The position numbers were made by a program, and so were the translations under genes. Below the pieces are notes generated by a model. That model was not told the origin of the DNA. It did not search any database and saw only the letters and a program-made list of their open reading frames with translations. This document shows, one piece after another, positions 18,589 to 28,111 of a stretch of 51,773 nucleotides of DNA. The stretch spans positions 1 to 51,773 of the forward strand of contig JAESPR010000063.1 in assembly GCA_016765685.1 (NCBI GenBank). Reading direction: 5' to 3'. This DNA is from Colwellia sp. GTDB lineage: Bacteria > Pseudomonadota > Gammaproteobacteria > Enterobacterales > Alteromonadaceae. How positions within the stretch are numbered: the stretch's first letter is position 1; the number at the start of each line of letters is the position of its first letter.

Positions 18589-20016
18589 TTATTCTATACT
18601 TAATTGCTCTCTTAGCCAATCAACAGGTGCGCCACCGCGTGATTCAAAATCATCTAAAAGTAATATCAGTTTTTCCCGTCCCTGTTTTGATTTGCTTGCT
18701 TGTCGCGGTGTTTTATTGTCTAACGCTGGCACCGGTTCATCTAACCACTTAACGTAATGTGCTTGAAGAAAATCTTGTTCAATTTTAGCAAGCTCTTCGG
18801 GTAAGAAGTCATCAGATGAAAAATCGTCAGCTGATATATCACCAGTATCATTGAGCTGATTTGTTGCAACCTTATCTCTTAATTCATCCATATCAGTAAT
18901 ATCATCACACATTAACATGGCTTGCTTACCTAAACGGCGAGATATTTTACGTTTAATGGCAGCAGCTCGTTCATCAGAGTTAACATTAATAATTAACATG
19001 TCATCTGTTAGCGTGAGCTCAGCACAACTAATATATTGACCATTAATTCTTTCTAACCAATGCATGGTTGTTTCTGTTATTTTATTGTATTCATCGTCTT
19101 CATCAAAGAGGGCGTTATCTAATCCTTCAGAGGGTTCAAGCTTATTTAATGATGCTAGTTTATCAATAGCGTATTCAATGGGGCAGAAAACTTGATATTC
19201 AATTTGGTGCAAAACAATGAATTCGTCATTATTATTTACCATCACAGGTGGCGCTAACATACGGTCTTTAAAACCGAAATAAAACTCTCTAAATTCAATA
19301 TCACATTGGGCGATTAACTCTGTTGACCAAACTTTATTATTTTTAAGCATAGCTTCTTTAAACGGTATTAAATCTATCGCATAACTGGAAGGAAAAGGGT
19401 AAGGAGCCATGCCAAGCATAAATGAGATACCTTGCAGAGAAATTACGCTAGTAAATAAAACTGAATCAACAACACTTTCGACCGATGCTTGTTTTTCAAT
19501 AACTTTTACTTGTTCACCAGTGAAAAAATCCTCCAATAGTATGCTTTTACCCGCTTCAACAGCCTTAACCAAGTAAAAACTAAAAGGGCTTTTCATTGCT
19601 GTAATAGCGAAATTCTTTTCAAGTTCTGGTAAGTACTTATTACTATCAAGTAAATATTGAGCTGGAATTTTTTCAGGTATTTGACAATCATCAAAGGTAT
19701 CGTGAATGTCTACCTGCCAATGGAAGCGACTAAAGACAGGAAACATATAAACATATTCTGGCTCGTCAAAATCACTTTCTAGATCTTCCTCCTCACCCCA
19801 TAGATTAAATTCATACAAACATTCGCCCATAGCTTCATCTGGATAGTGCTTATCAAAACAGCTATCAATTTTAGCCATTAACTTACCTTCCGTTTCACGT
19901 AATCGACGGTAAAGTAAATCAAAATTCGGTAAGTGTTGCTGTTTTAATAGGCAGCATTTTTTGTGTTTTTTACCACTACCGCAAGGGCATGGATCATTAC
20001 GTCCTGCTTTGGTCAT
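18589..20016 (-). CDS. SEC-C motif protein of unknown function
   Basis: A 475-residue protein. Residues 5-22 are a SEC-C zinc motif (GRNDPCPCGSGKKHKKCC: Cys-x-Cys...Cys-Cys), as at the C-terminus of SecA and in many unrelated proteins. The rest is acidic and unrecognised, with clusters of Asp and Glu at about 75-85, 310-320 and 400-420. SEC-C proteins of this length are frequent in genomic islands and defence regions, but no nuclease or ATPase motif is visible, so no function is claimed. It is the first gene after tRNA-Thr remnant 2, on the minus strand, downstream of the parDE remnant. Confidence 0.7.
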   Translation of the reverse strand: MTKAGRNDPCPCGSGKKHKKCCLLKQQHLPNFDLLYRRLRETEGKLMAKIDSCFDKHYPDEAMGECLYEFNLWGEEEDLESDFDEPEYVYMFPVFSRFHWQVDIHDTFDDCQIPEKIPAQYLLDSNKYLPELEKNFAITAMKSPFSFYLVKAVEAGKSILLEDFFTGEQVKVIEKQASVESVVDSVLFTSVISLQGISFMLGMAPYPFPSSYAIDLIPFKEAMLKNNKVWSTELIAQCDIEFREFYFGFKDRMLAPPVMVNNNDEFIVLHQIEYQVFCPIEYAIDKLASLNKLEPSEGLDNALFDEDDEYNKITETTMHWLERINGQYISCAELTLTDDMLIINVNSDERAAAIKRKISRRLGKQAMLMCDDITDMDELRDKVATNQLNDTGDISADDFSSDDFLPEELAKIEQDFLQAHYVKWLDEPVPALDNKTPRQASKSKQGREKLILLLDDFESRGGAPVDWLREQLSIE

Positions 20017-20065
20017 TTTTATTTTCCGAGTTTAGGTATTATTTTTTTGTACAACTTTGCTGTTA

Positions 20066-20372
20066 TTATTTTGATAACGCAGTGCTTAAATTTTCACTGC
20101 GCAATATACGCATGATATCAACATCATTGTTGTTAATGCGATAATAAGTTGAATGTTGACGGTAAACACTGCGACGATATCCTACCTTTATATGTTCAAC
20201 AGCTTGGTAGTGTTGTGGGTGCTCTGCAATATTTTCAAAACGAAGTGTTAAACCTTCAATATAATTACGAGCTTTGTTGACACCAAAATTATCAATGCCC
20301 CTTACTTTAACAATAGGCAAATAAATGCTCTATATCTGTTGCTGCAGCTTGGTTTAATTTATAGGTAGGCAT
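20066..20372 (-). pseudogene. parE: ParE/RelE-type toxin, frameshifted
   Basis: Starting at the ATG at 20372 (1-bp overlap, TAATG, with the antitoxin stop), translation gives MPTYKLNQAAATDIEHLFAY, a normal ParE beginning, and then stops at 20307. The rest of the toxin (GIDNFGVNKARNYIEGLTLR, GYRRSVYRQHSTYYRI, DVDIMRIL) continues in another frame to 20066. Thirteen extra bases at about 20300-20312 account for the shift. A shorter product from a TTG at 20320 would lack the first helix. The toxin is therefore probably inactive while the antitoxin remains intact. Confidence 0.8.
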
Positions 20373-20647
20373 TATTGAAAATTATTAGCCTGCTTAGTTT
20401 TTTGTTCACTTCTCTTTTCAATAACGGCATTCATAATATCGGTAGGAGTTAGGTCAGTAAAACCTAACTTTTCTGCTTTGCTTAACTCTAAGCGAATGGT
20501 ATCTATTTCAGTATTTCGTATCTGCTCTTTACGAATTAACTCTCTAAGCACTTCACTATCGCTAGCATAGTGACCTGTTGCCATTTGTGAATGAATCCAC
20601 TGATTTTGTTGATCTGTTACTGTGATGCTTTTTTTGACCATTGCCAT
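20372..20647 (-). CDS. parD: ParD-type ribbon-helix-helix antitoxin
   Basis: A 91-residue antitoxin. The N-terminal ribbon-helix-helix (MVKKSITVTDQQNQWIHSQM...YASDSEVLRELIRKEQ) binds DNA; the acidic, flexible C-terminus would bind the toxin. ParD neutralises ParE gyrase poisons and represses the operon. AAGG sits seven bases before the ATG. Upstream, ACTAT...ATAGT arms (about 20679-20696) may form the operator. The partner toxin is frameshifted, so this may now act only as a repressor or an orphan antitoxin. Confidence 0.83.
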   Translation of the reverse strand: MAMVKKSITVTDQQNQWIHSQMATGHYASDSEVLRELIRKEQIRNTEIDTIRLELSKAEKLGFTDLTPTDIMNAVIEKRSEQKTKQANNFQ

Positions 20648-20750
20648 AATAAAACCTTAATATATTATTTAATACTACTTTATCCTACTATAGCTAATGA
20701 TAGTGTATAAATCTAAATTATTGATGTGATTTTTTATTTGAAAAACATTA

Positions 20751-20915
20751 CTATTTAAATTTCACAACCACTCTTCGCCCATCTTTAGTCAGCTCTGCGA
20801 AATCTTCATCTCTAAAAATTGCAGATAAATGGCTCGCATATTTAGGTGACAGTGAACTATTAAACTCAGATCTGGAATATTTTCGGATATAATATCCTAA
20901 ATATTGTGGTTGGTT
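20751..20915 (-). pseudogene. C-terminal gene fragment (unrecognised)
   Basis: A 54-codon open stretch without a start codon, ending SHLSAIFRDEDFAELTKDGR and a short basic tail, bounded upstream by a stop. The composition looks like a real C-terminus, so it may be the tail of a lost gene. Family unknown. Confidence 0.35.
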
Positions 20916-21028
20916 CTATAGCATTAGCTTTAGGTTTTACTGTAAATTTTAATGCTAATAGTGGGCTGGTTTGGCTCATGGTAATTCTATTGTTGAATGA
21001 ACTTATAGCATCTGACCTTTTTCAATAA
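20879..21028 (+). pseudogene. Membrane-protein C-terminal fragment
   Basis: About 49 codons with no start, reading IFGYNILNIVVGSIALALGF, then VWLMVILLLNELIASDLFQ and stop. Two hydrophobic helices suggest the tail of a membrane protein. It faces the minus-strand fragment at 20751-20915 and overlaps it slightly, as if two gene ends had been joined by a deletion. Chance cannot be excluded. Confidence 0.3.
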
Positions 21029-21058
21029 AGCAGCAACAGTTATTATAATTAGATATAT

Positions 21059-21083
21059 AAATGCCAGTGATTAGCTGGCATTT
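21059..21083. terminator. Hairpin after lipoprotein gene
   Basis: AAATGCCAG-TGATTAG-CTGGCATTT, a perfect 9-bp stem 27 bp beyond the minus-strand lipoprotein stop. The A/T ends give short U tracts in both directions, so it could serve both strands. Confidence 0.65.
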
Positions 21084-21109
21084 ATAATTTACTTTGCTAC
21101 TTATGTAGG

Positions 21110-23401
21110 TTAATCAATAGTAACTGGTCGTTCTGCAATTTTGTGGATGGTTCTAATATCCCATTGCTGTAAGTCGAATTGATAAACTTCACTGTTTGGA
21201 TATAGATCATCCCAGTCATGATGTTGAAATAATAAGTATTGATCATTGCTAGTGCTGATTAAATTCCAAGTACGTGTATTAAATAAAAAACATTCGGTGT
21301 TATCAGCGTTACAGTCTGGTGAAAAACCATTTGTTTGCTTATCTTTATAACGTGTTATCGCTAAAGTACCATCGCTGTTTATTTTCCAATCACCCGTAGC
21401 TGTTATTATTTCGTCGGTGGTGATTGTGCCATTTCCATCTTTATCACTAATTCCAACGGTTAACGCAGTATTATCAGCATTCAATTCAATCCAAAATTGA
21501 TCTAAGGGGCTATCAAAAATAGCATTGTCGTACTTGTAAATGCCGACAATATTATCATTTGTCCAAGTAGCGGTTTCTGAAACTATATTACCTTCACCAA
21601 CTGTTTTGCTGATGATATTACCGCTTGCATCAATATGTTTCACCATTAAATGGCTCGCCACGTCATTTTTAGTATTAACCTGAACAATAATTATTTTTGA
21701 ATTATCACCAAACGAAATTGTTAATTCATTAGCCTCTTTTTGCCAAGTAAAGTCTTTAGGCAATACTTTAGTTGAACCCGTACCATCGGCATTAAAAGTA
21801 AATTTGTCAGCAAAAACATGCACAGTCAACTCGTTATATTGACCTGATGTTTGCTCATAAGGCAAAGTTAAATAAACGGCAGAGAGTGTATTTTGATTTG
21901 ATGGTAATTGTTTGGTGCTTTTTAATGCGGTATGTATTTGTGACTCACTACTGTTTTCATCAGAAAATTCACCATTTGGGTAATGTTTTAAGATGTTTTG
22001 AGTGATCACTAAATCATCATATGTACCATGTGATGAATAACGCTTAATTTCATAAGTTAATACGGTAGTTTCTAAATTAACTAGTTTTTTCACGCCACCA
22101 ATTTCAACAGTTACCTTACTAGCAACGGTTTCAGGTGAATTTAAGTTAACAGTAATAACACCTTCTGTTTCAGTCCAAGTGAATGCTGATTGTGCCTGTT
22201 TTATTGTTTTCGTTAACGTATTAAACCAAGTACCAGTACTGTCATCATTAAATTGAATTGAACCTAAGCTTTGTGTAAGGGGGTTGGTTGGTAGTAGATG
22301 ATAATTATCAGGAGTATTGTAAGTTGATGAATCTTTTAGTTTATCGCTTGATAAAATGTTTTGCTGAGTCTGTGAATATTCATCACTATCTTGAACATCA
22401 CTGACATAAACTTTAGCTTGTTCTATATCACTTACTAATTCTAAGGTATCACTAACATCTGCTGGTAAATCCGTATCTCCAGTTATTTTACTGTTTGAGG
22501 ATGAAGTACTTCTACTTACTTTAATTATTGACGTTTTTTGTACTTGTTGCCCTGTTTTTGCATTAATAGCGACATCAATTGCGGTTGCTAGAGTTAGTAC
22601 TGATTCATTGCTAACTTGCAGTTTACGCTGTGTAAACTCGGCATCGGTAAGTATATCGTTATTTTCACTGGCAACTTTAAGTAATCCATAATTTGCAGTG
22701 GTTATGTTACTAACATTTACAGCAAAAAATTCATCAGAAGTAAGTAATTCATCATTACCTGCCTTTTCACGAAGTAATGCCATACTACCTAACACTGATT
22801 TATAAGCGGCAATAGCATTATTACCTGTGCCTTTAGCTACAACATTAATGAAGCTATCTTCTAGGCTATCATCAAGTGTGATAAGCGCTTGATAATATCC
22901 TGTGTTATCAATAGTTGTAGTGAAGTTACTGTCAACACCCGATGCTGAAACAGTAATTTCTCCACCAAATAAGGCTTGATGGCTAACATAACCTTGAAGT
23001 GTGGTTGCTATGGTTAATTGTTTAACATCAACAGTCACTTTTTTACTTGCTATTGCGCCATCATTATCTGTGACGGTTAATTCAAGTTCAGCTTGGGCAT
23101 CTGCCATTAACTCAGGAGCGGTAAAGGTAAGAGTATTTGTATTATTACCTGATAACTCTAAATTGAGTTGCGACAATTCTTTCCATTGATAGCTTGATAT
23201 AGTGCCATCGCTATCACTAACTGTAGCTGTGATACTAAATGTTTCTTTTTCATTAATGGTTTTATTTTCAAGGGTTATGGTTGGTGCTTGATTAATTGGT
23301 TCAACTTTTGTTGTTTCTCCACCAGAGCCGCCACAACCAGTTAATATTACCCCCATAAGGGCTAAAGAAATTGCTGAGCTAAGTTTGTTTTTTATGATCA
23401 T
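21110..23401 (-). CDS. Lipoprotein with N-terminal PKD/Ig-like domain
   Basis: A 763-residue predicted lipoprotein. The ATG at 23401 is preferred because GGAAG lies five bases before it; an ATG at 23413 is in frame. The signal peptide ends in the lipobox LTGC, followed by GGSGGE. Residues about 35-130 (APTITLENKTINEKETFSI, then SSYQWKEL and ELTVTDNDGAIASKKVTVDV) are a PKD-like beta-sandwich. The remainder is not recognised; DKDGNGTITTDE near residue 665 looks like a calcium-binding loop. It lies downstream of the hybrid regulator on the same strand, and both share an upstream 21-bp-spaced repeat, so this is a likely regulatory target. The substrate or partner is unknown. Confidence 0.78.
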   Translation of the reverse strand: MIIKNKLSSAISLALMGVILTGCGGSGGETTKVEPINQAPTITLENKTINEKETFSITATVSDSDGTISSYQWKELSQLNLELSGNNTNTLTFTAPELMADAQAELELTVTDNDGAIASKKVTVDVKQLTIATTLQGYVSHQALFGGEITVSASGVDSNFTTTIDNTGYYQALITLDDSLEDSFINVVAKGTGNNAIAAYKSVLGSMALLREKAGNDELLTSDEFFAVNVSNITTANYGLLKVASENNDILTDAEFTQRKLQVSNESVLTLATAIDVAINAKTGQQVQKTSIIKVSRSTSSSNSKITGDTDLPADVSDTLELVSDIEQAKVYVSDVQDSDEYSQTQQNILSSDKLKDSSTYNTPDNYHLLPTNPLTQSLGSIQFNDDSTGTWFNTLTKTIKQAQSAFTWTETEGVITVNLNSPETVASKVTVEIGGVKKLVNLETTVLTYEIKRYSSHGTYDDLVITQNILKHYPNGEFSDENSSESQIHTALKSTKQLPSNQNTLSAVYLTLPYEQTSGQYNELTVHVFADKFTFNADGTGSTKVLPKDFTWQKEANELTISFGDNSKIIIVQVNTKNDVASHLMVKHIDASGNIISKTVGEGNIVSETATWTNDNIVGIYKYDNAIFDSPLDQFWIELNADNTALTVGISDKDGNGTITTDEIITATGDWKINSDGTLAITRYKDKQTNGFSPDCNADNTECFLFNTRTWNLISTSNDQYLLFQHHDWDDLYPNSEVYQFDLQQWDIRTIHKIAERPVTID

Positions 23402-23502
23402 AATATCTTCCATTTAGGGTTAATGTACCGCAGAACCTTCCAACCTATTGTTAGAAAAGAAAACAGTGTATTAACCATAATTGAAAGCTGCTTTTTTCGT
23501 GG

Positions 23503-23538
23503 TAACGTAACCGACTTTATGATGAACATAACCGACAA
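23503..23538. promoter_or_regulatory. 21-bp-spaced direct repeat upstream of lipoprotein gene
   Basis: TAACGTAACCGAC (23503-23515) and GAACATAACCGAC (23524-23536) repeat with a 21-bp period, or two helical turns, about 100-135 bp upstream of the lipoprotein start. The same pair occurs at the same distance and orientation before the hybrid regulator (27698-27734). AraC-type HTH domains bind such tandem sites, so this is probably the regulator's operator. Confidence 0.6.
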
Positions 23539-23590
23539 AAATAGATTTAATGTTTATATTTTAGTCGATTATTGTTTTTTGGAATTGTTG

Positions 23591-26500
23591 CTAGGCGACT
23601 TTTTCTTGAATATATTCAGAAGGGGACTGCTCAAAGGATGATTTAAAACTACGGCTAAAATAGCTCGATGAATTAAAGCCAACTAAGTCAGCAACATTAG
23701 AAATTGATTTACCAGCAAGCAATAACTCTTTTGATTTTTGTAAACGGAAGTAACGAATGAATTCGGCGGGTGTTTGATTGAATATCGCCTTGAGTTTACG
23801 TTGTAATTGGCGTTCACTCATCGCTATTTGATCTACCAATTGTTCAACGGTGAAAGTGCTATCAATATAGTTTTTCTCGACAATATTGTTGAGCTTTTCA
23901 ATAAAGTTTTTATCACGATCGGAAGTGTATTGAACACTATGTTTATTAGCGGCATTAGTTGTATCTAATATTAATTGCTTTTTAGTTAAGATGTTTTTAA
24001 CTTTAAGTAATAACTCCTTGGCATCAAATGGTTTGGTGATGTAATCAATAGAGCCAAGCTCTAAGCCTTTTAATTCGCTTTCTTTATCCGCTTTTGCCGT
24101 TAATAAAATAATAGGGATATGACAGGTATTATCGTGTTGTGTTAATTGTTCAACCAATTGATAGCCATTAAGCTCAGGCATCATTACATCAGAAATTATA
24201 AGGTCTGGTATTTCATCGATAGCGCTATTTACCCCTAACAAACCATTTTTAGCGGTTGTTACTGTATACTCAACAGAAAAAATATCAGCTAAGAAGTCAC
24301 GCAATTCAGCATTATCTTCAACAATGAGTATTGATTGTTTATTCTTCTCAGTAGTTTTTTTGTTTTTATTAACAGCTAGCTGATTGATTTGTCGTTGTGC
24401 TGGTGTAGCATCATCTTCAAGTAGTGAATAATCATCAATAGTTAAAATAAATGATACGGAACTATTTTTGTTATTCAAATCTTGATTACTTTTACACTCA
24501 ATATGCCAATTATTTTGCTGGCATAACTCTTTAACAAATGCCAAGCCTAAACCAAAGCCTTGTTCACTGTCTGATTGCCCTAAGCGTTCAAAACGTTCAA
24601 ATACTTTTTTAGTTTCTTGCTCTGTTAATCCTTGGTGAGAGTTTTCAATTATAAGTTGATATTGACCGTTTTGAATATTAGAAGTTAACTTAACCCAGCC
24701 AGTTTTAAAGGTATATTTGAGTGCATTAGTTAGTAAGTTTTCAATGATGGATGCTAAATCATCTTTATCAGCATTAAGAGCGGCATTGCTAGTTAAGTCT
24801 TTTGATAAATGAATGTTTTTTGCTTCTAGAAGAGGTTCAAAGGCAATGATGTATTTTACTAATTGATCATCAATGACGATGTTTTCTTTATTTTTACTCT
24901 TTGTTTCTACAAAAGTTAAATTTAGTATCTTTTCTACTAAATGAAAAAGACGCTTACTATTGTTATTTGCTAGCTTAAGTAATTTATTTTGTTTGGTTGT
25001 TAGTGTTTTATCATCAATTAGCTGCTCTAAAGGTGCGGATATTAACGTAAGTGGTGTGCGTAGTTCATGAGAGATATTAGCAAATAAATTTTCTTTTTGA
25101 ACAAGTAAATTATTCACTTCAGCAGTACGTTCTACTACTTTGCTTTCAAGTTGTTCTTGGTGTTGTTTGATACGATTTATGCGAATTTTATAGCCAGTAA
25201 ACAGTATCAATAGAATAAGGAATACATAGAATAAGTAAGCGGTAGTTGTCTGCCAAAATGGCGGTATGATATTGATAGATAACTTAGTTGTGCTGTTTTG
25301 CCAGTTACCTAAATGATCTGATGCTTGTAGTTCAATGTTAAGTGAACCAACTTCTTGGTTAAAAAATTGAATTTCACGGGTATTAACTATTTCATTCCAA
25401 TGAAGATTATTAATACGGTATCTATATTTTAATTTTTCAGGTCTACGGTAATCGTTTACGGCAAATGACAAAGTAAAATTGTTTTGGTTTGCTTGAAGAT
25501 CAAGCTTACTCGGTTTGGTAAGTTTTTCAGTTTCATCATTTTCTAAAAAATTAATTTCTGTAAAGTTAATCGTTGATTGAAAATGAGTTTGTTTACTTTG
25601 CTGAGTATTAACGCGTGTTACACCATCAATACCCGAAAAATATAACCAACCATTGTCAGGGTTAAAAATACCTTTGGTATTATATTCATTACCTTGAGTG
25701 CCATCTTCTTTATTAAACTTAACAGCACTTTTATTACTTAAGTTAACTCGATATAAACCATTAAATGTAGTGATCCAAAGCATGTTTGTTGATTCTTCGG
25801 CAATAGCTTGAATGTAATGACTATCTAGCTTTAACGGAAATGATTTGAATTTATTTTCTGATTCTTGATAGTGATATAAGCCAAAATTTGTTGCGAGCCA
25901 AATGCCACTACTCCCTTCAAAAACATGATAAACAGTTGCTTTAACATGATTATTATTTAAGAGTGAATAATTGATTATTTTATTACTTTTTTGATCAAAC
26001 TTGTCTATGCCACCACGAGAGCCAATCCAAATATTTTCATTTTTATCTTCGAGTAAACTGTAAATAGCCAAACTTTGTAATTGACCCCTTTGATCATTAG
26101 CTAATCCAATTAATTCAAATTCAGCAGTACTTTCATTAACTAGTTTGCTAAGTCCTCCCTCCCAGCTTGCCATGAATATATCGCCGTTTTTAGATTCAAT
26201 TACGTCAAGTACAGCATCTTCTCTGATATATTGATTGGCGAAATCTTTCTTTGTGAAACGAGATATCTCTTTTAGACTACTATCTAAGTGAATTAACCCT
26301 TTATCTGATGCTAACCAATAGCTTTGATCATCAGACTTTAGTATTTTTAGTACAAATGACTGGCTAACTTCATCTTTGAATGTGAGTTGACCATTTGCAG
26401 CAAGGGTGTAGCGGAATAACCCTTCCACCGAACCTGTCCATAGTTGATTGTTTTCAACATAGATAGAGTTTATATCACTTGATTTTAAAGCAGTATCATC

Positions 26501-27592
26501 TTGAGCATACAGATAATTTTGAAATTTAAAACCGTCACTGGGTATTGATACTAAACCAGTTTGATAATTTCCAAGCCATACTGTGCCATCATTACTGGTG
26601 TAAGCTGAGCGAACATATCTTATGCCTGTACCAAGTTCATGTTCTTTAAGTAATCTATATCGTTGAAAGTTATCTTTATTTCTATTATAAGTCACTGCCC
26701 CATAATTAGTACCTAGCCATAGCTTCTTCTGATTGTTTTCAGTAAAAGCAATAACCATATTGTTTGACAGTGTTGTTAGATCACTATCAATTGCATTGTA
26801 TTTTTTGAAGCATTGACATTTTGTAGAGTATTTATTTAAACCTTTGAGTTCAGCTCCAATCCAGACATCATCATAACTATCTACAAATAGGCTTGTTATT
26901 TGATTACTGAGTATAGAATTTTGTATTTGGGCGTTGTGCTCAAAATAAGTAAACATTTTGGTTATTGGGTTATACATATTTAGCCCACCGCCAAGTGTAC
27001 CTATCCAAATGTTATTTTTACTGTCCTTACTTAAAGATGAAATTTTTTGATGATTAGTACCTAAACCATTAGTTGAATTAAAATCAATGCGTTGAATGTT
27101 ATGGCTGTGAATATCTAATTTTGAAATGCCTAAGTTTGTAGCAATCCACAAAAAGTGATCATCACTTTCTAAAGCGTTTATAGCATTACTGCTTAATGAG
27201 TTTTTATTTAAAGAGTCATAGTAAAAATTAATAAAGCTGTCAGTTTCTGCTCTATATAAGCTTAATCCACCTGATTCCGTACCAATCCATAGTTGATTGT
27301 GTATATCTACATGTAAACTGGTAACTCTTGGGCCAGCTAAACTGTTTTTTTGATCTGGATGGTAGCGATAAATTTTAAAGTTTTGACCATCAAAGCGATT
27401 TAGACCATCTTCTGTGCCAAACCACATATAACCATTATTATCTTGTGTTATTGCTGTAACAATATTATTAGATAAGCCATTTTCTGTGGTGTATGAAATG
27501 TAATTTGGATCAGGTAAATAGGTGCTGTCTAATTCGCTTGCAAATGACACTTGAGAAAATACGAGAAGAAAGCAGAAAAATATTTTTGGCAT
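23591..27592 (-). CDS. Hybrid two-component system regulator (sensor kinase + AraC output)
   Basis: A 1333-residue single-chain sensor and transcription factor. A signal peptide (MPKIFFCFLLVFSQVSFA) is followed by two-component-regulator propeller repeats to about 720 (ITQDNNGYMWFGTEDGLNRF and many similar units), a Y_Y_Y domain at about 730-800, one membrane helix at about 780-800, HisKA (FANISHELRTPLTLI, about 837), HATPase (GFGLGLAFVKEL), a receiver (ILIVEDNAELRDF, with Asp in ISDVMMPE at about 1134), and a C-terminal HTH_18 domain with two helix-turn-helices. In Bacteroidetes these HTCS proteins sense oligosaccharides in the periplasm. No polysaccharide-utilisation genes are adjacent; the only likely target here is the lipoprotein gene. 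Confidence 0.9.
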   Translation of the reverse strand: MPKIFFCFLLVFSQVSFASELDSTYLPDPNYISYTTENGLSNNIVTAITQDNNGYMWFGTEDGLNRFDGQNFKIYRYHPDQKNSLAGPRVTSLHVDIHNQLWIGTESGGLSLYRAETDSFINFYYDSLNKNSLSSNAINALESDDHFLWIATNLGISKLDIHSHNIQRIDFNSTNGLGTNHQKISSLSKDSKNNIWIGTLGGGLNMYNPITKMFTYFEHNAQIQNSILSNQITSLFVDSYDDVWIGAELKGLNKYSTKCQCFKKYNAIDSDLTTLSNNMVIAFTENNQKKLWLGTNYGAVTYNRNKDNFQRYRLLKEHELGTGIRYVRSAYTSNDGTVWLGNYQTGLVSIPSDGFKFQNYLYAQDDTALKSSDINSIYVENNQLWTGSVEGLFRYTLAANGQLTFKDEVSQSFVLKILKSDDQSYWLASDKGLIHLDSSLKEISRFTKKDFANQYIREDAVLDVIESKNGDIFMASWEGGLSKLVNESTAEFELIGLANDQRGQLQSLAIYSLLEDKNENIWIGSRGGIDKFDQKSNKIINYSLLNNNHVKATVYHVFEGSSGIWLATNFGLYHYQESENKFKSFPLKLDSHYIQAIAEESTNMLWITTFNGLYRVNLSNKSAVKFNKEDGTQGNEYNTKGIFNPDNGWLYFSGIDGVTRVNTQQSKQTHFQSTINFTEINFLENDETEKLTKPSKLDLQANQNNFTLSFAVNDYRRPEKLKYRYRINNLHWNEIVNTREIQFFNQEVGSLNIELQASDHLGNWQNSTTKLSINIIPPFWQTTTAYLFYVFLILLILFTGYKIRINRIKQHQEQLESKVVERTAEVNNLLVQKENLFANISHELRTPLTLISAPLEQLIDDKTLTTKQNKLLKLANNNSKRLFHLVEKILNLTFVETKSKNKENIVIDDQLVKYIIAFEPLLEAKNIHLSKDLTSNAALNADKDDLASIIENLLTNALKYTFKTGWVKLTSNIQNGQYQLIIENSHQGLTEQETKKVFERFERLGQSDSEQGFGLGLAFVKELCQQNNWHIECKSNQDLNNKNSSVSFILTIDDYSLLEDDATPAQRQINQLAVNKNKKTTEKNKQSILIVEDNAELRDFLADIFSVEYTVTTAKNGLLGVNSAIDEIPDLIISDVMMPELNGYQLVEQLTQHDNTCHIPIILLTAKADKESELKGLELGSIDYITKPFDAKELLLKVKNILTKKQLILDTTNAANKHSVQYTSDRDKNFIEKLNNIVEKNYIDSTFTVEQLVDQIAMSERQLQRKLKAIFNQTPAEFIRYFRLQKSKELLLAGKSISNVADLVGFNSSSYFSRSFKSSFEQSPSEYIQEKVA

Positions 27593-27697
27593 TTATTATT
27601 TTCATCCATAAGTAAATAAACAAGTTACAGCTTGGGAAGCATACAAATATGTAAGAACGTTAACAAGTTATCTTATGTTATTTTGCATATTCGAGCA

Positions 27698-27734
27698 TTA
27701 AACAAGCCGACATTAAGTTGAACATACCCGACAA
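27698..27734. promoter_or_regulatory. 21-bp-spaced direct repeat upstream of hybrid regulator
   Basis: CCGAC cores at 27707-27711 and 27728-27732, each preceded by AACA, are 21 bp apart and about 106-142 bp upstream of the regulator start. The layout matches the site at 23503-23538, so the regulator probably controls itself. Confidence 0.6.
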
Positions 27735-27821
27735 TTTTTAATTTTGGCATTCAGCTAGCTAATTTGTTTTTATTTTATTGTGTTGGTTAGATGGTAAGTG
27801 TAGATATTTAAGGAGATTTCT

Positions 27822-27971
27822 ATGCTTACATCATCACAAATAAAACAGCTGGCAAGTTTATACATACCTATCTTAAAATTTATATTTCTATCACGCTTGA
27901 GGGGAGGAAGCGCCATAGAAGTAATACTCTACTTTATGTGGGTATTGGGTGATTCTTATGTCCGCTTTTGA
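27822..27971 (+). CDS. Possible small protein (49 residues)
   Basis: Begins MLTSSQIKQLASLYIPILKF and continues with a hydrophobic, aromatic tail. A near-perfect ribosome site, AAGGAG, lies seven bases before the ATG, which is the main reason to list it. No family is recognised and no promoter is evident. It could be a remnant of a larger gene. Confidence 0.3.
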   Translation: MLTSSQIKQLASLYIPILKFIFLSRLRGGSAIEVILYFMWVLGDSYVRF

Positions 27972-28111
27972 TATTAAGCATAAAGTTATCCGTAAAACTT
28001 AGGGTAAAGTTTTGTATAAACAAATGAAAAATTTTGAATTAAAATGGCTGCTATAGGCACAGTTAACATCAAGTGATGGAAGGTCATTATGGAAAAACTT
28101 AGTATCAAAAC

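Noticed and set aside
18589-20647. SEC-C protein plus TA module as a new defence system
   Set aside because: The SEC-C protein shows no nuclease, ATPase or effector motif, and the toxin is frameshifted; the context is only suggestive.
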